From Thermococcus zilligii AN1 (GTDB lineage Archaea; Methanobacteriota_B; Thermococci; Thermococcales; Thermococcaceae), in contig NZ_AJLF01000004.1 of NCBI RefSeq assembly GCF_000258515.1, forward strand, positions 1 through 44,537: 44,537 nt of DNA, written 5' to 3'. Positions 18,201 through 26,460 of this stretch are shown here, in pieces. Both the position numbers and the translations under genes were made by a program. How positions within the stretch are numbered: the stretch's first letter is position 1; each line of letters begins with the position of its first letter. The notes beneath the pieces were generated by a model that was not told where the DNA came from, made no database searches, and worked only from the letters and a program-made list of their open reading frames with translations.

Positions 18201-18447
18201 GTCTCCTCACGTTGTAGCCCTGCATCGTCCTGAAGCGTATCACCATGTCCTTGATGATCTTGTTCCAGGCAGTTCCAAGGTGTATGGCGCCGCTGACGTA
18301 GGGCGGCCCGTCGAGGAAGTAGTACTTAGGCCCGCTGGCCCTGCTGGCTTTGACCTTCTCGTAGGTGTTGTTTTCCTCCCAAAAGCGCTCTATCTTCTCC
18401 TCAAGCTTTCCCGGGTTGTAGTCCCTAAACTCGGGCTCTTTAATCAT
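15247..18447 (-). CDS. ileS: Isoleucyl-tRNA synthetase
   Basis: 1066-residue class Ia aminoacyl-tRNA synthetase that charges tRNA-Ile. The HIGH-equivalent HLGT is in PPYVSGAIHLGTAWNKI (about residues 48-64) and the KMSKS loop in GDKMSKSLGN (about 623). The CP1 editing domain contains WTTTPWTLPANLA and HTAPGHGEEDF. Length and the C-terminal region fit the archaeal/eukaryotic type. The ATG has GGAGGGG upstream and a TATA-like GTTTTATCC on the minus strand near 18521-18530. Transcribed alone, divergent from the YjjX-type gene. Confidence 0.97.
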   Translation of the reverse strand: MIKEPEFRDYNPGKLEEKIERFWEENNTYEKVKASRASGPKYYFLDGPPYVSGAIHLGTAWNKIIKDMVIRFRTMQGYNVRRQPGFDMHGLPIEVKVEQALGLKTKKDIETEVGVENFIRKCKEFALNNLKIMTEQFRELGIWMDWDDPYMTIKNEYIESGWFTLKRAWEKGLLEKDKRVLHWCPRCETALAEHEVRGEYKIRKDPSIYVKFPVEGKTNEYLLIWTTTPWTLPANLAVTVHPEYEYAKVKVETENGEEYWIIAKPLVERVLSEVGVRGEIVEEFRGEELEGIRYTHVLMEEYPAQKEFRERYEWTHRVILGEHVTLEDGTGLVHTAPGHGEEDFEVGKRYGLPVYSPVDDEGRYTEGLWKGTYVKDADGEIIEHLRGKGYLVKAGEIEHKYPHCWRCKTPLIFRATDQWFLKVSRVKDKIIRENDEKVTWYPDWVKVRYDNGVMNSGDWVISRQRYWGIPLPIWQSEDGEIYVVGSFKELVEKSVAIEVNGKRIELPESYEEKLKIIEEKLGPEDLHRPYVDAFIIKVNGKEMRRVKDVVDVWFDSGIASWASLDYPRNGELFEKLWPADFIVEGEDQVTKWFYSQQAASVIAFDTVPYRAVAMHGYVLDEKGDKMSKSLGNIIRPEEVVQKGGRDSFRFYMLWATNPWENLRFSWKGLEQVVRMLNVLWNVYVLSATYMSLDSFDPTKVSEELPFREEDRWILSRVNGLIGEVTDGIETFRLAKATRAIYDFVVEDLSRWYVRLIRKRMWVEGDDPDKLAAYYTVWKVFDVLLRLMAPFTPYIAEEIYQNLLRPFLGVESVHMLDWPKAEERAIDRELEREMDVVRKIVEAGSSARQRVNIKLRYPVRRIIIETEDETVKKAVERLNRLLCDQLNAKEVVVGRVERELIIKPNFAKVGPEFKGDSKKVTAWIGEHGRELYERGEMDVEIDGKTFHLTGEHLTVEEKLPDFLVAEEFEGGKVFIDKTLTRELLAEGIAREFVRRIQEMRKRLDLDVNDRIRVTIETTDENRELLQENLDYIMRETRAVELIFGEAKGYVVEWPEVEAKIGIEKVGG

Positions 18448-18609
18448 TGAAAACCCCTCCAGAAGTGATAATCAGGGCTAACCCAGAACAGGGGGCTTCA
18501 GGCCACGAAACGGGCAAAGTGAAGGATAAAACACTCCCCCCTCATGGGCATCGGGCCAGAGTTGGGGGTTTTATTTATAAGGTTTTTGGAATCTCTCAGG
18601 GGGATCACT

Positions 18610-19191
18610 GTGAGGATTGCCGTTGGCTCAACAAACCCCACCAAGGTTCTGGCCGTTAAAGAGGTCATGGAGATGATCTACGGGGATGTTGAAGTCTTTG
18701 GCGTTGAAGTCGACAGCGGAGTGCCAGACCAGCCCGTTGGAATGGAGGAGACCATCAGGGGGGCAATAAACCGCGCCAGGCAGGCCCTGGAAAAGGGGAA
18801 AGCGGACATAGGGGTTGGAATAGAAGCGGGCGTTTACCCGGCCCCAAACTCGCTCACGGGCTATTTCGACATCCAGTTCTGCGCTATCCTGGATAGGGAG
18901 GGGCAGATCACCATAGGGCACGGGCCGGGTTTTGAGTATCCGCCCTACGTGGTCGAGAGGATAAAAGAGGGAGTCGAGGCTGGAAAGGCCATGGACGAGC
19001 TCGTCGGGGAGAAGGGCTTAAAGAAGAAAACCGGCGCCATAGGGTACCTCACGCGCGGAATCCTCCCAAGAAAGGAGCTGAACAAGCTCGCCGTGCTCAT
19101 GGCCATGGTTCCACGCATGAACCCGGAACTCTTCGGTTTGAGAAATGTGCCCTCCCCGACCGCCCCCCGATCACCGCTCACGGGGGTGTGA
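18610..19191 (+). CDS. Inosine/xanthosine triphosphatase (YjjX family)
   Basis: 193-residue house-cleaning NTPase expected to hydrolyse ITP and XTP. The N-terminal [19 protein letters not shown] is the family signature, followed by [33 protein letters not shown] and [12 protein letters not shown] chose GTG 18610 because GGGG lies about seven bases before it and the product then starts at the conserved strand; an open extension of 22 codons has no support. A TATA-like TTATTTATAAGG is at about 18569-18580. The last 15-20 residues (after PELFG) are rich in Pro, Ser and Thr and longer than usual for the family. Confidence 0.88.
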   Translation: MRIAVGSTNPTKVLAVKEVMEMIYGDVEVFGVEVDSGVPDQPVGMEETIRGAINRARQALEKGKADIGVGIEAGVYPAPNSLTGYFDIQFCAILDREGQITIGHGPGFEYPPYVVERIKEGVEAGKAMDELVGEKGLKKKTGAIGYLTRGILPRKELNKLAVLMAMVPRMNPELFGLRNVPSPTAPRSPLTGV

Positions 19192-19355
19192 GAAGGGAGG
19201 GCAGAGAAAATTATGTCCGGGGATTTTAAGCGTTTTCCCCTGCCCCCATTCTCGATGACCTGGGTGTGCTGTCCAGCCCTGGGTCAGCTAAACCTTGGCC
19301 CCTCTCCTCGGTACTTGTAGCGCTTCTCCTCTTTGAGAACCCCTCGGTCTGCCCT

Positions 19356-20066
19356 TTATGTATTCATGCCTTTCGTCACCAAATCCTCGCCCAGAAGGGT
19401 TTCAAGGAGGAGTCTCAGGGGTTTGTTGTCCACAGTCTCAAGGGACGTCGTTACCTCCTCTACCGGCACCTTACCCCGCCTATACGAAACGTAGAGGTAG
19501 AGGGCATAAGCCGCAACCTTTGGGTCCCCCTCCCTGGTGACCTCCATGGCACTGGCTAAAAGGGGATCCTCCAGGAGCCTATCGGCAAGAGAGAGGAGCC
19601 CTTCTAAGTCGTCATTTTCAAGTGCGTTTTCCAGAGGAGTGTAGAACTCCTTGATAAGCTTTTTAGCAGCTCTCTCCCTTTCACCGAGGTCGAAGGTCTC
19701 CACTTTTTTGTTTCGGCTCAGGTAGTAAAAGATCGCCATAAGGGCAAACCCCAGCGCCAGGGCCAAGTAGATGCCCACTGGAAGCCCCGAGACTCCCCCA
19801 ATGGTTCCCCCGTACCGAACCCTGATGTAATAAAGGATTACCAACCCGCCGATAATCCAGGCAAGCGCGACCCAAACGTAAGTGACGGGAAAAGAACTTC
19901 CAGCTTCCGCGGGGGGCTTTCTTCTGTTCTCATCGCTGAGGATGCTCTTTTCGGCTATATCAACAAGAGCCTGAAGCCGCTTTTTCCTGAGCTGAATCTG
20001 GTCAAGCACATCCTTAAGGCCAGTTCCGCTTGCTTCCAAAACCCATCCCCCGTCCGTAAATAACAA
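19356..20066 (-). CDS. Hypothetical membrane protein, two membrane segments
   Basis: 236 residues from a TTG start. I do not recognise a family. There is a charged N-terminal helix (about 18-50), two membrane segments (about 63-82 and 92-113), and a cytoplasmic or external helical domain (about 120-236) rich in Leu, Glu and Lys that could be TPR-like. The start is uncertain: no Met occurs near the N-terminus, TTG 20066 has no good ribosome binding site, and it sits immediately after the stop of the preceding gene. Initiation may depend on coupling. The 164 bp beyond its 3' end contain no recognisable gene. Confidence 0.6.
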   Translation of the reverse strand: MLFTDGGWVLEASGTGLKDVLDQIQLRKKRLQALVDIAEKSILSDENRRKPPAEAGSSFPVTYVWVALAWIIGGLVILYYIRVRYGGTIGGVSGLPVGIYLALALGFALMAIFYYLSRNKKVETFDLGERERAAKKLIKEFYTPLENALENDDLEGLLSLADRLLEDPLLASAMEVTREGDPKVAAYALYLYVSYRRGKVPVEEVTTSLETVDNKPLRLLLETLLGEDLVTKGMNT

Positions 20067-20068
20067 AG

Positions 20069-20936
20069 CTATGCGTCCAATAAACTTTTCTGAGAGGACA
20101 GAACCCGGTAGAACACGAACGCCCCCGGGATTATGTACACGTACTGGGTGAGGAATTTATAAAGAAAAGCAACTCCAACTGCCTTCCCGCCAATATCGAG
20201 CGCGAGCACGATGCCAAGCTCGTTTCCACCGATTCCCCCGGGCGTCCCAATAATTCCCAGAACAGTGGAATACAGGACGGCAACAAATGCACCAGTCAGT
20301 CTGAATTCCCATCCGAAAGCTCTTCCAGTTGAGATTAAAGCCAGAGAAGAAAAGAAAACTTGCGCAAGAGTCGAGAAAAAAGCCGCCGGAAGGTTACCCC
20401 TTTTGGCCAGCTTCCAGCCCGAGTAAAATTCATTTATGAACTTTTCCTGTCTCAGGAGTCTGAAGAGCCTTGCGATAAGCCTGTAAAGGGAGTCCTCATG
20501 AAAAATCGCCCACAGAAACAGAATTAAAGGGAAAACGGCATACCATGAGCCATCCAGCAGAAGAACAAAAAGCCCGGGCAAGAGCTCAAAGACGACAACC
20601 ACAGAGTAAGCCCCAACTGAACGAACCCAACTAATTCCAAGGTATCTGCACTTGATGAGCGCCCCGAGGGCGGAGTTCACCGATATTGAAACGTAACCAC
20701 CCATCAGGTTCAGGAGGAGCAGTTTTTTAAAGGACACCCCTGAGTGGCCAAGAATGAAGTACCAGGAGGCAGTGTACAGGAGAAAGGCCAAAATTCCTGC
20801 GGCAAATGCAACCAGCAGATACCGGGGTTCCCCGAGGTGAAAGTTGGAACCGTTGACCTCATTCCTGATCCGGTAGAGAAAAAAAGAGCACAATGAGAAG
20901 AGTAATCAAAAGGGAAAAGGCCTTTCGTTTTCTCAA
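20069..20936 (-). CDS. Lysylphosphatidylglycerol-synthase-TM family protein, frameshifted near the N-terminus
   Basis: Polytopic membrane protein of the UPF0104/LPG_synthase_TM family, shown by the GTPGGIGGNELG segment and several hydrophobic helices; function in archaea is unknown. The uninterrupted frame starts only at a TTG (20893) without a ribosome binding site. One frame over, a TTG at 20936 has GGGGGAG seven bases upstream and encodes Arg-Lys-Arg-Lys-Ala-Phe-Ser followed by a hydrophobic first helix. This runs into a 7-T run (minus strand, about 20879-20885). Removing one T joins it exactly to the downstream frame (…LIVLFF/LYRIRNEV). So the real gene is probably 20069-20936 with a +1 frameshift in a homopolymer, either sequencing error or mutation. 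It follows speE directly. Confidence 0.7.
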
Positions 20937-20939
20937 TAT

Positions 20940-21809
20940 TTACTCCCCCGATTCCAAAAGCTCCCTAACGTACCTGGGCATCTGGAAGAGCGTCTCGTGC
21001 CTCTCCGGGTCATAGTAGTATAGCTTGAGCCCCTTTGCCCTTTCGAGGTCTACCTTTCTGAAATCTATGTCACCCTTTACGCCAACGAGGAAACTCCACG
21101 GTGAGGCATAGCCTATCACCGGGAAGCTGAAGTAATAAACCCGGTCGAAGACTTTCTTCATAGCCCTGTAAGCGTCGAGGAGCTCGTTCGTGAAAAGATA
21201 GACGCTGCCAGCCTGTGTTATGTATATCCCAGGATCGTTAAGCCTCTCGTAGGCATCGCGGTAGAAGCCTTCAGAGAAGAGAAGCTTTGCGGGACCGACC
21301 GGGTCAGTTGAGTCCACTATTATGGCGTCAAACTTTTCCTCACTCTCGTGGAGGTACTTCACGCCATCCTCTATGACGAGCTCGGCCCTCGGCTCCTCTT
21401 TCTTCATGAGCCTCCCGAGGAGATCCTTTGCGACGTCCAGGTAAAGGTACGAGGCCTCAACGACGCCCTCGTCTATCTCAACCATAACGGCCCTTTCAAC
21501 TTCCCCATGCTTAAGGACTTCCCTCAAAGTTCCCCCATCGCCGCCCCCTATGACGAGGACCTTCCTCGGGTTCGGGTGGGCCAGCAGAACAGGGTGGACA
21601 AGCGTCTCGTGGTAGCTCTCCTCGCCCGCCTCCACGAGCTGGACGGTGCCATCCAAAACCAGAAGCTTCCCAAAGCCCTCGGTTTCGTAGATTTCAAGCC
21701 GCTGATACTGCGTTTGAGTCTCAAAAAGGCGCCTCTTAACCTTAAAGCCAACGCCATAGCCCCTGGGATACCATTCAATGAAGGCGTTATCTTCAGCGTT
21801 GAACCCCAT
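20940..21809 (-). CDS. speE: Spermidine synthase-like aminopropyltransferase
   Basis: 289-residue polyamine aminopropyltransferase using decarboxylated SAM. The Rossmann motif [10 protein letters not shown] is at about 84-93, with MVEIDE at about 109-114 and the catalytic loop [13 protein letters not shown] at about 166-178 (Asp166, Asp169). Thermococcales homologues prefer agmatine, giving N1-aminopropylagmatine en route to spermidine. ATG 21809 is preceded by GGTGGTGA; an in-frame GTG four codons earlier is less well placed. The pyruvoyl arginine decarboxylase that would make agmatine lies 600 bp away, so two steps of the same pathway are neighbours. Confidence 0.93.
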   Translation of the reverse strand: MGFNAEDNAFIEWYPRGYGVGFKVKRRLFETQTQYQRLEIYETEGFGKLLVLDGTVQLVEAGEESYHETLVHPVLLAHPNPRKVLVIGGGDGGTLREVLKHGEVERAVMVEIDEGVVEASYLYLDVAKDLLGRLMKKEEPRAELVIEDGVKYLHESEEKFDAIIVDSTDPVGPAKLLFSEGFYRDAYERLNDPGIYITQAGSVYLFTNELLDAYRAMKKVFDRVYYFSFPVIGYASPWSFLVGVKGDIDFRKVDLERAKGLKLYYYDPERHETLFQMPRYVRELLESGE

Positions 21810-21868
21810 GGTCACCACCACTAAAATCGGGGAGGTTGATGTTTTAAACCTAATGGCAACAGCCGGGA

Positions 21869-21904
21869 CAAAAGTTATAAACCTCCACTATCGAGTATCA
21901 CCCA
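21869..21904 (+). promoter_or_regulatory. Promoter giving a leaderless or near-leaderless transcript
   Basis: AAAAGTTATAAAC at 21869-21881 is a good BRE/TATA. The usual 25-27 bp spacing puts transcription start at or within a few bases of the ATG at 21904, and no ribosome binding site is visible before that ATG. Confidence 0.5.
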
Positions 21905-22392
21905 TGAGCATAAACCTCGTCAGAAAAGAACTATTCAGGAAGGTAAACCATCTGGCGAGGGAGATAGAGGATGGAATGAACTACGGAGTCCCCCATCTCG
22001 TAGGGGAGATAGAAGCCGGGGATCCCCCTAAAGTTGAGCTCAGCGTTGCCGTTTTCGATGGGAGCTACCACAGATTCATCTTAAAAGATGAGGGAAAGCT
22101 TTACTTCATGCTTCCCGTTGATTCCTCGAATCCGGGACGTGTCTTTATGGAAGTATGGACGTTTCTTAACGGAAAAACCGGGGGAAGTGTCCTAACACCC
22201 GGAACAAAAATCAGGGGCATTCTCAGCAGTGAACTCTCGAGGAGAGGATTCGAGACGATATGGATGAATGTCTACGAAAAGGGAGGCACAGGCTACGTGG
22301 AAGTGCTTGCCGTAAAGGAAAACGCCAGATACCGCATGACCTTTGAGAAAGCGGGGGATGAGCTAATCCTTCTTGAAATTGAAAAAATATGA
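21904..22392 (+). CDS. Hypothetical protein, 162 residues
   Basis: I do not recognise the family. The protein is soluble, mixed alpha/beta, with no signal or membrane segment. Hydrophobic-charged alternation in KVELSVAVFDGSYHRFIL and a C-terminal ARYRMTFEKAGDELILLEIEKI suggests a beta-rich fold. ATG 21904 fits the promoter spacing; the open frame 42 codons upstream overlaps speE and is rejected. It lies between speE and pdaD, divergent from speE and convergent with pdaD (1-bp gap between stops), so its location near polyamine genes need not mean a shared role. Confidence 0.65.
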   Translation: MSINLVRKELFRKVNHLAREIEDGMNYGVPHLVGEIEAGDPPKVELSVAVFDGSYHRFILKDEGKLYFMLPVDSSNPGRVFMEVWTFLNGKTGGSVLTPGTKIRGILSSELSRRGFETIWMNVYEKGGTGYVEVLAVKENARYRMTFEKAGDELILLEIEKI

Positions 22393-22393
22393 G

Positions 22394-22867
22394 TCAGTAG
22401 GGGAACATAACGACCGCCGCCACTACGGCAGCCGGCTTATCCTTGACCGTTATCTCGGCCGAAGCGGCCCTGAATTCCTTGAGCTTCCAGCCTCTTACCC
22501 TGAACCCTTCCTCGACCATCTTTCTAACCATGTTCTCGGCCTCTTCCCTGGTGCAGTAGCCGGAGTACTCGTAGATAAGCCCTCCTTCGTTCCCCTCGCT
22601 TATGCCGACTCCAAGGGCCGCGCTGATGGTCATCCCAGGTTCGTCGCTCTCGATGTGGGCATAGACCGTCGGAAGGAGCATTCCTATTGGAACATCGTGG
22701 ACTTTCTCCATCCACTCGATGTGCGCTGGAATTACACTGCTGAGCTTGACGAGGTTGACGTTACCTATACCGAGCTTGAGGAGTGCGTTATCGAAAGCGT
22801 TAAGCTTTGTTCCCCCTTCCGCAGCTGCAGCACCTATGAAAGCCCTCTTAGGAGTCATCCAGCTCAT
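22394..22867 (-). CDS. pdaD: Pyruvoyl-dependent arginine decarboxylase
   Basis: 157-residue proenzyme that decarboxylates arginine to agmatine, the first step of archaeal polyamine synthesis. It self-cleaves between the two serines of LVKLSSVIPA (Ser43-Ser44), leaving a pyruvoyl group on the alpha chain. Further family marks are GGTKLNAFDNALLKLGIGNVNL, LPTVYAHIESDEPG and GLIYEYSGYCTREEAE. ATG 22867 has GGTGG five bases upstream, and known homologues begin MSW as here; longer open-frame starts are not used. A TATA-like TTTATTAAC lies upstream on the minus strand (about 22915-22925). Confidence 0.96.
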   Translation of the reverse strand: MSWMTPKRAFIGAAAAEGGTKLNAFDNALLKLGIGNVNLVKLSSVIPAHIEWMEKVHDVPIGMLLPTVYAHIESDEPGMTISAALGVGISEGNEGGLIYEYSGYCTREEAENMVRKMVEEGFRVRGWKLKEFRAASAEITVKDKPAAVVAAVVMFPY

Positions 22868-23019
22868 CTTCGCCACCCATCTCACTTTTGAACTATTCTT
22901 CCCAAGGGCAATCGGTTAATAAACGTTTCGGAAACATCCGGGGGCAGATGGGCAGGACCCCGCAGAACAAAGGTTTACTCATATAGAAAGTAGAAACCAC
23001 AAAAAGTTGTAAGGGAAAT

Positions 23020-24675
23020 CTACCTTACTATAACGTTGAGTTTACTGAGCTTTATGGAGATGCTGTACTCTCTGGACACATCCCGGATGGCGCGCAGGAT
23101 AGTTTCCTTTGCATCGTTCTTGAGTTTCTCTTCATTAACGCCCGAGAAAGACCCAAAGAGGCCACCGACTTCCTCCTTGAGGAAGGACGCCTCGATGCTT
23201 ACGTAAACCGTGCTGTCTTGAACGTCCCAGCTTAGTTTGAGCCACTTGAACGTCACGCGGGGGATTAGTTTAAGCTCCGTGTGAAGCCTCGCCTTAAGGG
23301 TTTCCATGGCAGGTTCTATCCTACTCCTGAGAAGGGCCTGCTCACTCTCCTTCTTTTTCTCTTCGGTGAGGGAGGCAAGCTCCTCAATACCGGCCTGTTC
23401 TAAGAGTTTTTCAACCTCTTTCTCCAGCTCCGTTTTCCTCTCTATTATCTGAACCGCCCTGGTAGATTTTGGTTCGGCCTGGACTGCAGGGGCTGCCTTT
23501 TCAACGGTCTCCACCTCAATGTTGTGCACGGTTATATACCTGTTGAGGGTCTTCCCGAGGTCTTTGGAGTGCCTCGTGATAACGCTCCTCACGAGGTTTT
23601 CGACGCCCTCTCTCGGGAGGCCCGTTTCAACCACGAGCTTCGCGTTCACCTCAAACTCTCTGCGCCCTTTGATGTCAAAGCTGGCGGCCGTAACGTTGAT
23701 TCCCGCACCCCGGATCTCCTCGATTACGGTCCTGGCCATCGCGCTGAAATATGGCCACACGTCTTCAAGAACGGAAAGGGTTATTCTGCCCTCCTTGTCC
23801 ACTTTTCCCGTCTTCTTCTTGTCCGTATCTACTATCTGCTGGGGAGCAACTTCCTTCCCATCAAGAATCACTTTAATGTCCTTGAGTATCGGCTTTATGT
23901 CAGCCACCCTAAGTATCACCGGGGCGTGCGTGCTTATAGCGTGAAGCATTCTCTTCTCTGCAACTTCTCTCATCTGCCCTTCACTGTGTCCGTACATGTG
24001 GACATTGAGATAAAGAACCCCTCCACTAACCTCCCCCGAGAATACGATCTTAGTCAGCTGCAGTGTCCTAACTCTGTTGGCCTCAGATATTAGATGCCTG
24101 GCGTACTCCCTGAGGGCATCGTTTAAGAAGTCTCCGTTCGGAATCTCGTTTACTATCTCAACCTCTTCCACAGTCCCCGCACTTGCAGCCCTCTGGGTGG
24201 GCTCTGGCTTTTTCTCCTCTGGAGACCTGGCTGGCTCAGGGACTGCCCGGGGGACTATCTGTGCAACTTCTTGCGGGGAAGTTTTGGATTCCTCGGGGGA
24301 AAACAGACCCACTATAGGAACTTTGGGAGTTTCGGCGTACGCCTCAAGGTTGTCAGCTATTGACAGCTTCACGCCTATCTCATCGAGGGTGTAGAGGTCA
24401 ACTATCACCGGTCCCTTAATGAGCTCTCTGAAGAGCGAAAGTGCTCCCTCTCCAGAGATGCTCTTTCCAGAGCCAACTTCCTGGCCCTCAATTGCCAGAA
24501 TCTTTGAGCGATCCATCAGAATCTCCATGTAATACCCTTGACCGCTTTTTTTGCCGAAAATCTTGATGAAGGCCCCCTCTGCCGTTGAGAGGATACTTTG
24601 AATCTCCCTGAGCAAATCCCCCGGTGAGACTATTACAATGTTTTCCTTGAGGGGGGTTAAGCCGGGCAGCTTCAT
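23020..24675 (-). CDS. DUF2226 family protein
   Basis: 551 residues. An N-terminal domain (about 1-145) reads LTPLKENIVIVSPGDLLREIQSIL and resembles the DUF2226 proteins of Thermococcales. A Pro/Glu/Ser-rich linker follows (about 150-190). The rest contains repeated alpha/beta units with the theme hydrophobic-Lys-V-x-L-x-V/I at about 205-300, 325-400 and 440-551, including a short coiled coil (ERKTELEKEVEKLLEQAGIEEL). No catalytic motif is evident. ATG 24675 follows GGTGGGA, and 33 upstream open codons are rejected. Function unknown. Divergent from the DHH gene. Confidence 0.7.
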   Translation of the reverse strand: MKLPGLTPLKENIVIVSPGDLLREIQSILSTAEGAFIKIFGKKSGQGYYMEILMDRSKILAIEGQEVGSGKSISGEGALSLFRELIKGPVIVDLYTLDEIGVKLSIADNLEAYAETPKVPIVGLFSPEESKTSPQEVAQIVPRAVPEPARSPEEKKPEPTQRAASAGTVEEVEIVNEIPNGDFLNDALREYARHLISEANRVRTLQLTKIVFSGEVSGGVLYLNVHMYGHSEGQMREVAEKRMLHAISTHAPVILRVADIKPILKDIKVILDGKEVAPQQIVDTDKKKTGKVDKEGRITLSVLEDVWPYFSAMARTVIEEIRGAGINVTAASFDIKGRREFEVNAKLVVETGLPREGVENLVRSVITRHSKDLGKTLNRYITVHNIEVETVEKAAPAVQAEPKSTRAVQIIERKTELEKEVEKLLEQAGIEELASLTEEKKKESEQALLRSRIEPAMETLKARLHTELKLIPRVTFKWLKLSWDVQDSTVYVSIEASFLKEEVGGLFGSFSGVNEEKLKNDAKETILRAIRDVSREYSISIKLSKLNVIVR

Positions 24676-24812
24676 ATTCCCACCATCTTGTTGTTTGTTG
24701 TCCTGACCAGCGGCGACACCTATATATATTCCTAAGTTAAACGATGCAAAGAGCTCCGGGTTTGAGTTACGCAACGTACCTATTTAAACGTTGTTGATCA
24801 CAGGTGGTGATT

Positions 24813-26276
24813 ATGAGGATCCTGGTACTCGGCGGTGGTAGCATTGGCCGTCAGATAGCCGAGGCCCTCAAAGGGGAGTTTGATATAACGATAATAGAGA
24901 AGGACGAAATACGCGCCAAGTCCCTTTCTGAGGGGGGATTCAACGTTGTACAGGGCGACTTCTCGTACACGGCCACGCTCCTCAAAGCGGGCATTGAGAA
25001 AGCTGACGCCATTGTTATAACGACAAGAAACGTCGACACTGTTAAAAAAACGGCCTACATAATCAGGGGCAATAACCCAAATGTCCCAATAATAGCGCTT
25101 CTTCCGGATGATATGCCCAAAGAGACGCTGGAAAATGCAATCCGCGAGGAGTTCGAAAAGGAGGCCAGAATAGACTACGGCATTTACCCGCAGAAGGCAA
25201 TAATCGACGCGTTTTTGAGAACCCTGCTGGAACTCGGCGAAAAGAAAAACGCCACCCTTTTGTTCAGAAAACTTCAAGAGCTGAAAAAAAGCGGGGACTC
25301 TCTCCTGATAATAACCCACGACAACCCGGATCCAGACGCACTCTCGTCCGCGGTGGCCCTCTCCATGATCGCCCAGAACGCGGGATTGAAGACCACAATA
25401 GGCTACGGCGGGGAAATAACACACCACGAGAATCAGGCCTTTGTTAACCTCCTTGGGATCAATATAAGACGCCTTTCAAAGGGTTCCTACGAGCTCAGAA
25501 GACATCAATTTATAGCCATCGTCGATGCCCAGCCAAACGGAAACATAACAGTCCTCGACAAGGAGGATCTTGAGAGAGTAAAGGTGATAATAGACCACCA
25601 CCAGGTATTCCAGCACCTGTACGACTACCTGCCGGGTGATGTTTTCATCGACATAAGGCCGGAAGTTAAGTCGTCTGCGGCAATATTAACGGAGTACATG
25701 AAATCCCTGAACATAGTCCCGCCAGAGAACGTTGCGACTGCCCTTTTCTACGGGATATACATAGACACGAAGAAGTTCTCAAAGCTCAGCCATGTGGATC
25801 TCAAGGCCATCGAGTTTCTCGCGGGCAAAGTCAACTACGAGATTCTGGACAGAATCGAACGCCCGGATATTTCCCTTGAGACAGCGGAGATACTGGCCAG
25901 GGCAATACTGAACAGAAGAACATACAAGAACCTCCTCATTTCAAACGTTGGGTTCATAAACAACAGGGACGCCATAGCGGAATCAGCAGACTTCCTTTTG
26001 AGGCTCGAGGGGATAAGCACGGTTCTGGTATTCGGAATCGTCGACGATTCCATAGAGATATCCGCCAGAACCCGGGACGTAAGGGTGAACGTTGGGGCAG
26101 TTATGAAAGAGGCCTTCAGTGACATAGGGAGCGGGGGAGGACACCCGGCCATGGGGGGCGCAAGGATCCCCCTCGGGATTTTCAAGCTGGCCAAGGACAA
26201 AAACTCCCTCCTACGGCTCGTTGAGGAGGCAATAACGGAAAAGTTCCTCGAAGCCCTGGGAGTCAAAGAAAGCTGA
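24813..26276 (+). CDS. TrkA-N / DHH-DHHA1 phosphoesterase
   Basis: 487-residue protein with three domains. A Rossmann TrkA-N/RCK-like domain (about 1-130) has GGGSIGRQIAE, which suggests NAD(H) or nucleotide binding. A DHH phosphodiesterase domain (about 150-320) has the metal-ligand motifs THDNPDPDALSSA, VDAQ and the name-giving IDHHQ. The C-terminal DHHA1 domain has the substrate loop GSGGGHPAMGGA. DHH/DHHA1 enzymes hydrolyse cyclic dinucleotides, nanoRNA or pAp; which one cannot be told here. ATG 24813 follows GGTGGTGA, with TATA CTATTTAAACG at about 24779-24790. Its stop lies next to the 3' end of a convergent H/ACA RNA. Confidence 0.88.
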   Translation: MRILVLGGGSIGRQIAEALKGEFDITIIEKDEIRAKSLSEGGFNVVQGDFSYTATLLKAGIEKADAIVITTRNVDTVKKTAYIIRGNNPNVPIIALLPDDMPKETLENAIREEFEKEARIDYGIYPQKAIIDAFLRTLLELGEKKNATLLFRKLQELKKSGDSLLIITHDNPDPDALSSAVALSMIAQNAGLKTTIGYGGEITHHENQAFVNLLGINIRRLSKGSYELRRHQFIAIVDAQPNGNITVLDKEDLERVKVIIDHHQVFQHLYDYLPGDVFIDIRPEVKSSAAILTEYMKSLNIVPPENVATALFYGIYIDTKKFSKLSHVDLKAIEFLAGKVNYEILDRIERPDISLETAEILARAILNRRTYKNLLISNVGFINNRDAIAESADFLLRLEGISTVLVFGIVDDSIEISARTRDVRVNVGAVMKEAFSDIGSGGGHPAMGGARIPLGIFKLAKDKNSLLRLVEEAITEKFLEALGVKES

Positions 26277-26424
26277 TGTGGGCCCGAGCGATCCCCTGCC
26301 TTCACGGTAAGCTTTTCTACTTTCTCCGGCGGTCCGGAGCTCGGGCCCTGTGCGCCCGGCATCGTCACACCCGCTCATCGCCGGCACAAGCCTGCTCCCG
26401 GGCCCGGGCCACCGGGCGCGACCG
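26274..26424 (-). ncRNA. Two-hairpin H/ACA guide RNA
   Basis: No ORF, very GC-rich, with its own BRE/TATA upstream. Two hairpins of about 70 nt stand in tandem on the minus strand. Hairpin 1 (26352-26419) has a lower stem GCGCCCGG/CCGGGCGC closed immediately by ACA (26351-26349). Hairpin 2 (26280-26348) has a 10-bp lower stem GGGCCCGAGC/GCTCGGGCCC closed immediately by ACA (26279-26277). Each has an internal pocket and an upper part with GA-rich strands able to form a kink-turn (GCGATGAG in hairpin 1; GGAGAAAG opposite CGTGAAGG in hairpin 2), as needed for L7Ae. This is the architecture of archaeal guides that direct rRNA pseudouridylation with Cbf5, Nop10, Gar1 and L7Ae. The targets were not derived. 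The ends are approximate. Confidence 0.8.
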
Positions 26425-26443
26425 TCGTTGAAATTTATCGGCT

Positions 26444-26460
26444 TGGTATTTAAGGCTTTC
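26444..26460 (-). promoter_or_regulatory. Promoter of the H/ACA RNA
   Basis: On the minus strand GAAAGC followed by CTTAAATA is a textbook archaeal BRE and TATA box (TATA core at 26447-26453). Standard spacing places transcription start near 26424, about five bases before the first hairpin stem. Its strand is opposite to both flanking protein genes, so it can only serve the RNA. Confidence 0.7.

Noticed and set aside
19192-19355. Possible C/D box RNA or small gene in the 164-bp gap after the YjjX-type gene
   Set aside because: A GATGACC and a few CTGG motifs occur but no pair of C and D boxes at proper spacing, and no ORF with a start signal.
26276-26430. SRP (7S) RNA, RNase P RNA or a SAM riboswitch for metK
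   Set aside because: The conserved SRP helix 8 and RNase P core motifs are not visible, the promoter reads away from metK, and metK has its own TATA after this region with a short leader.
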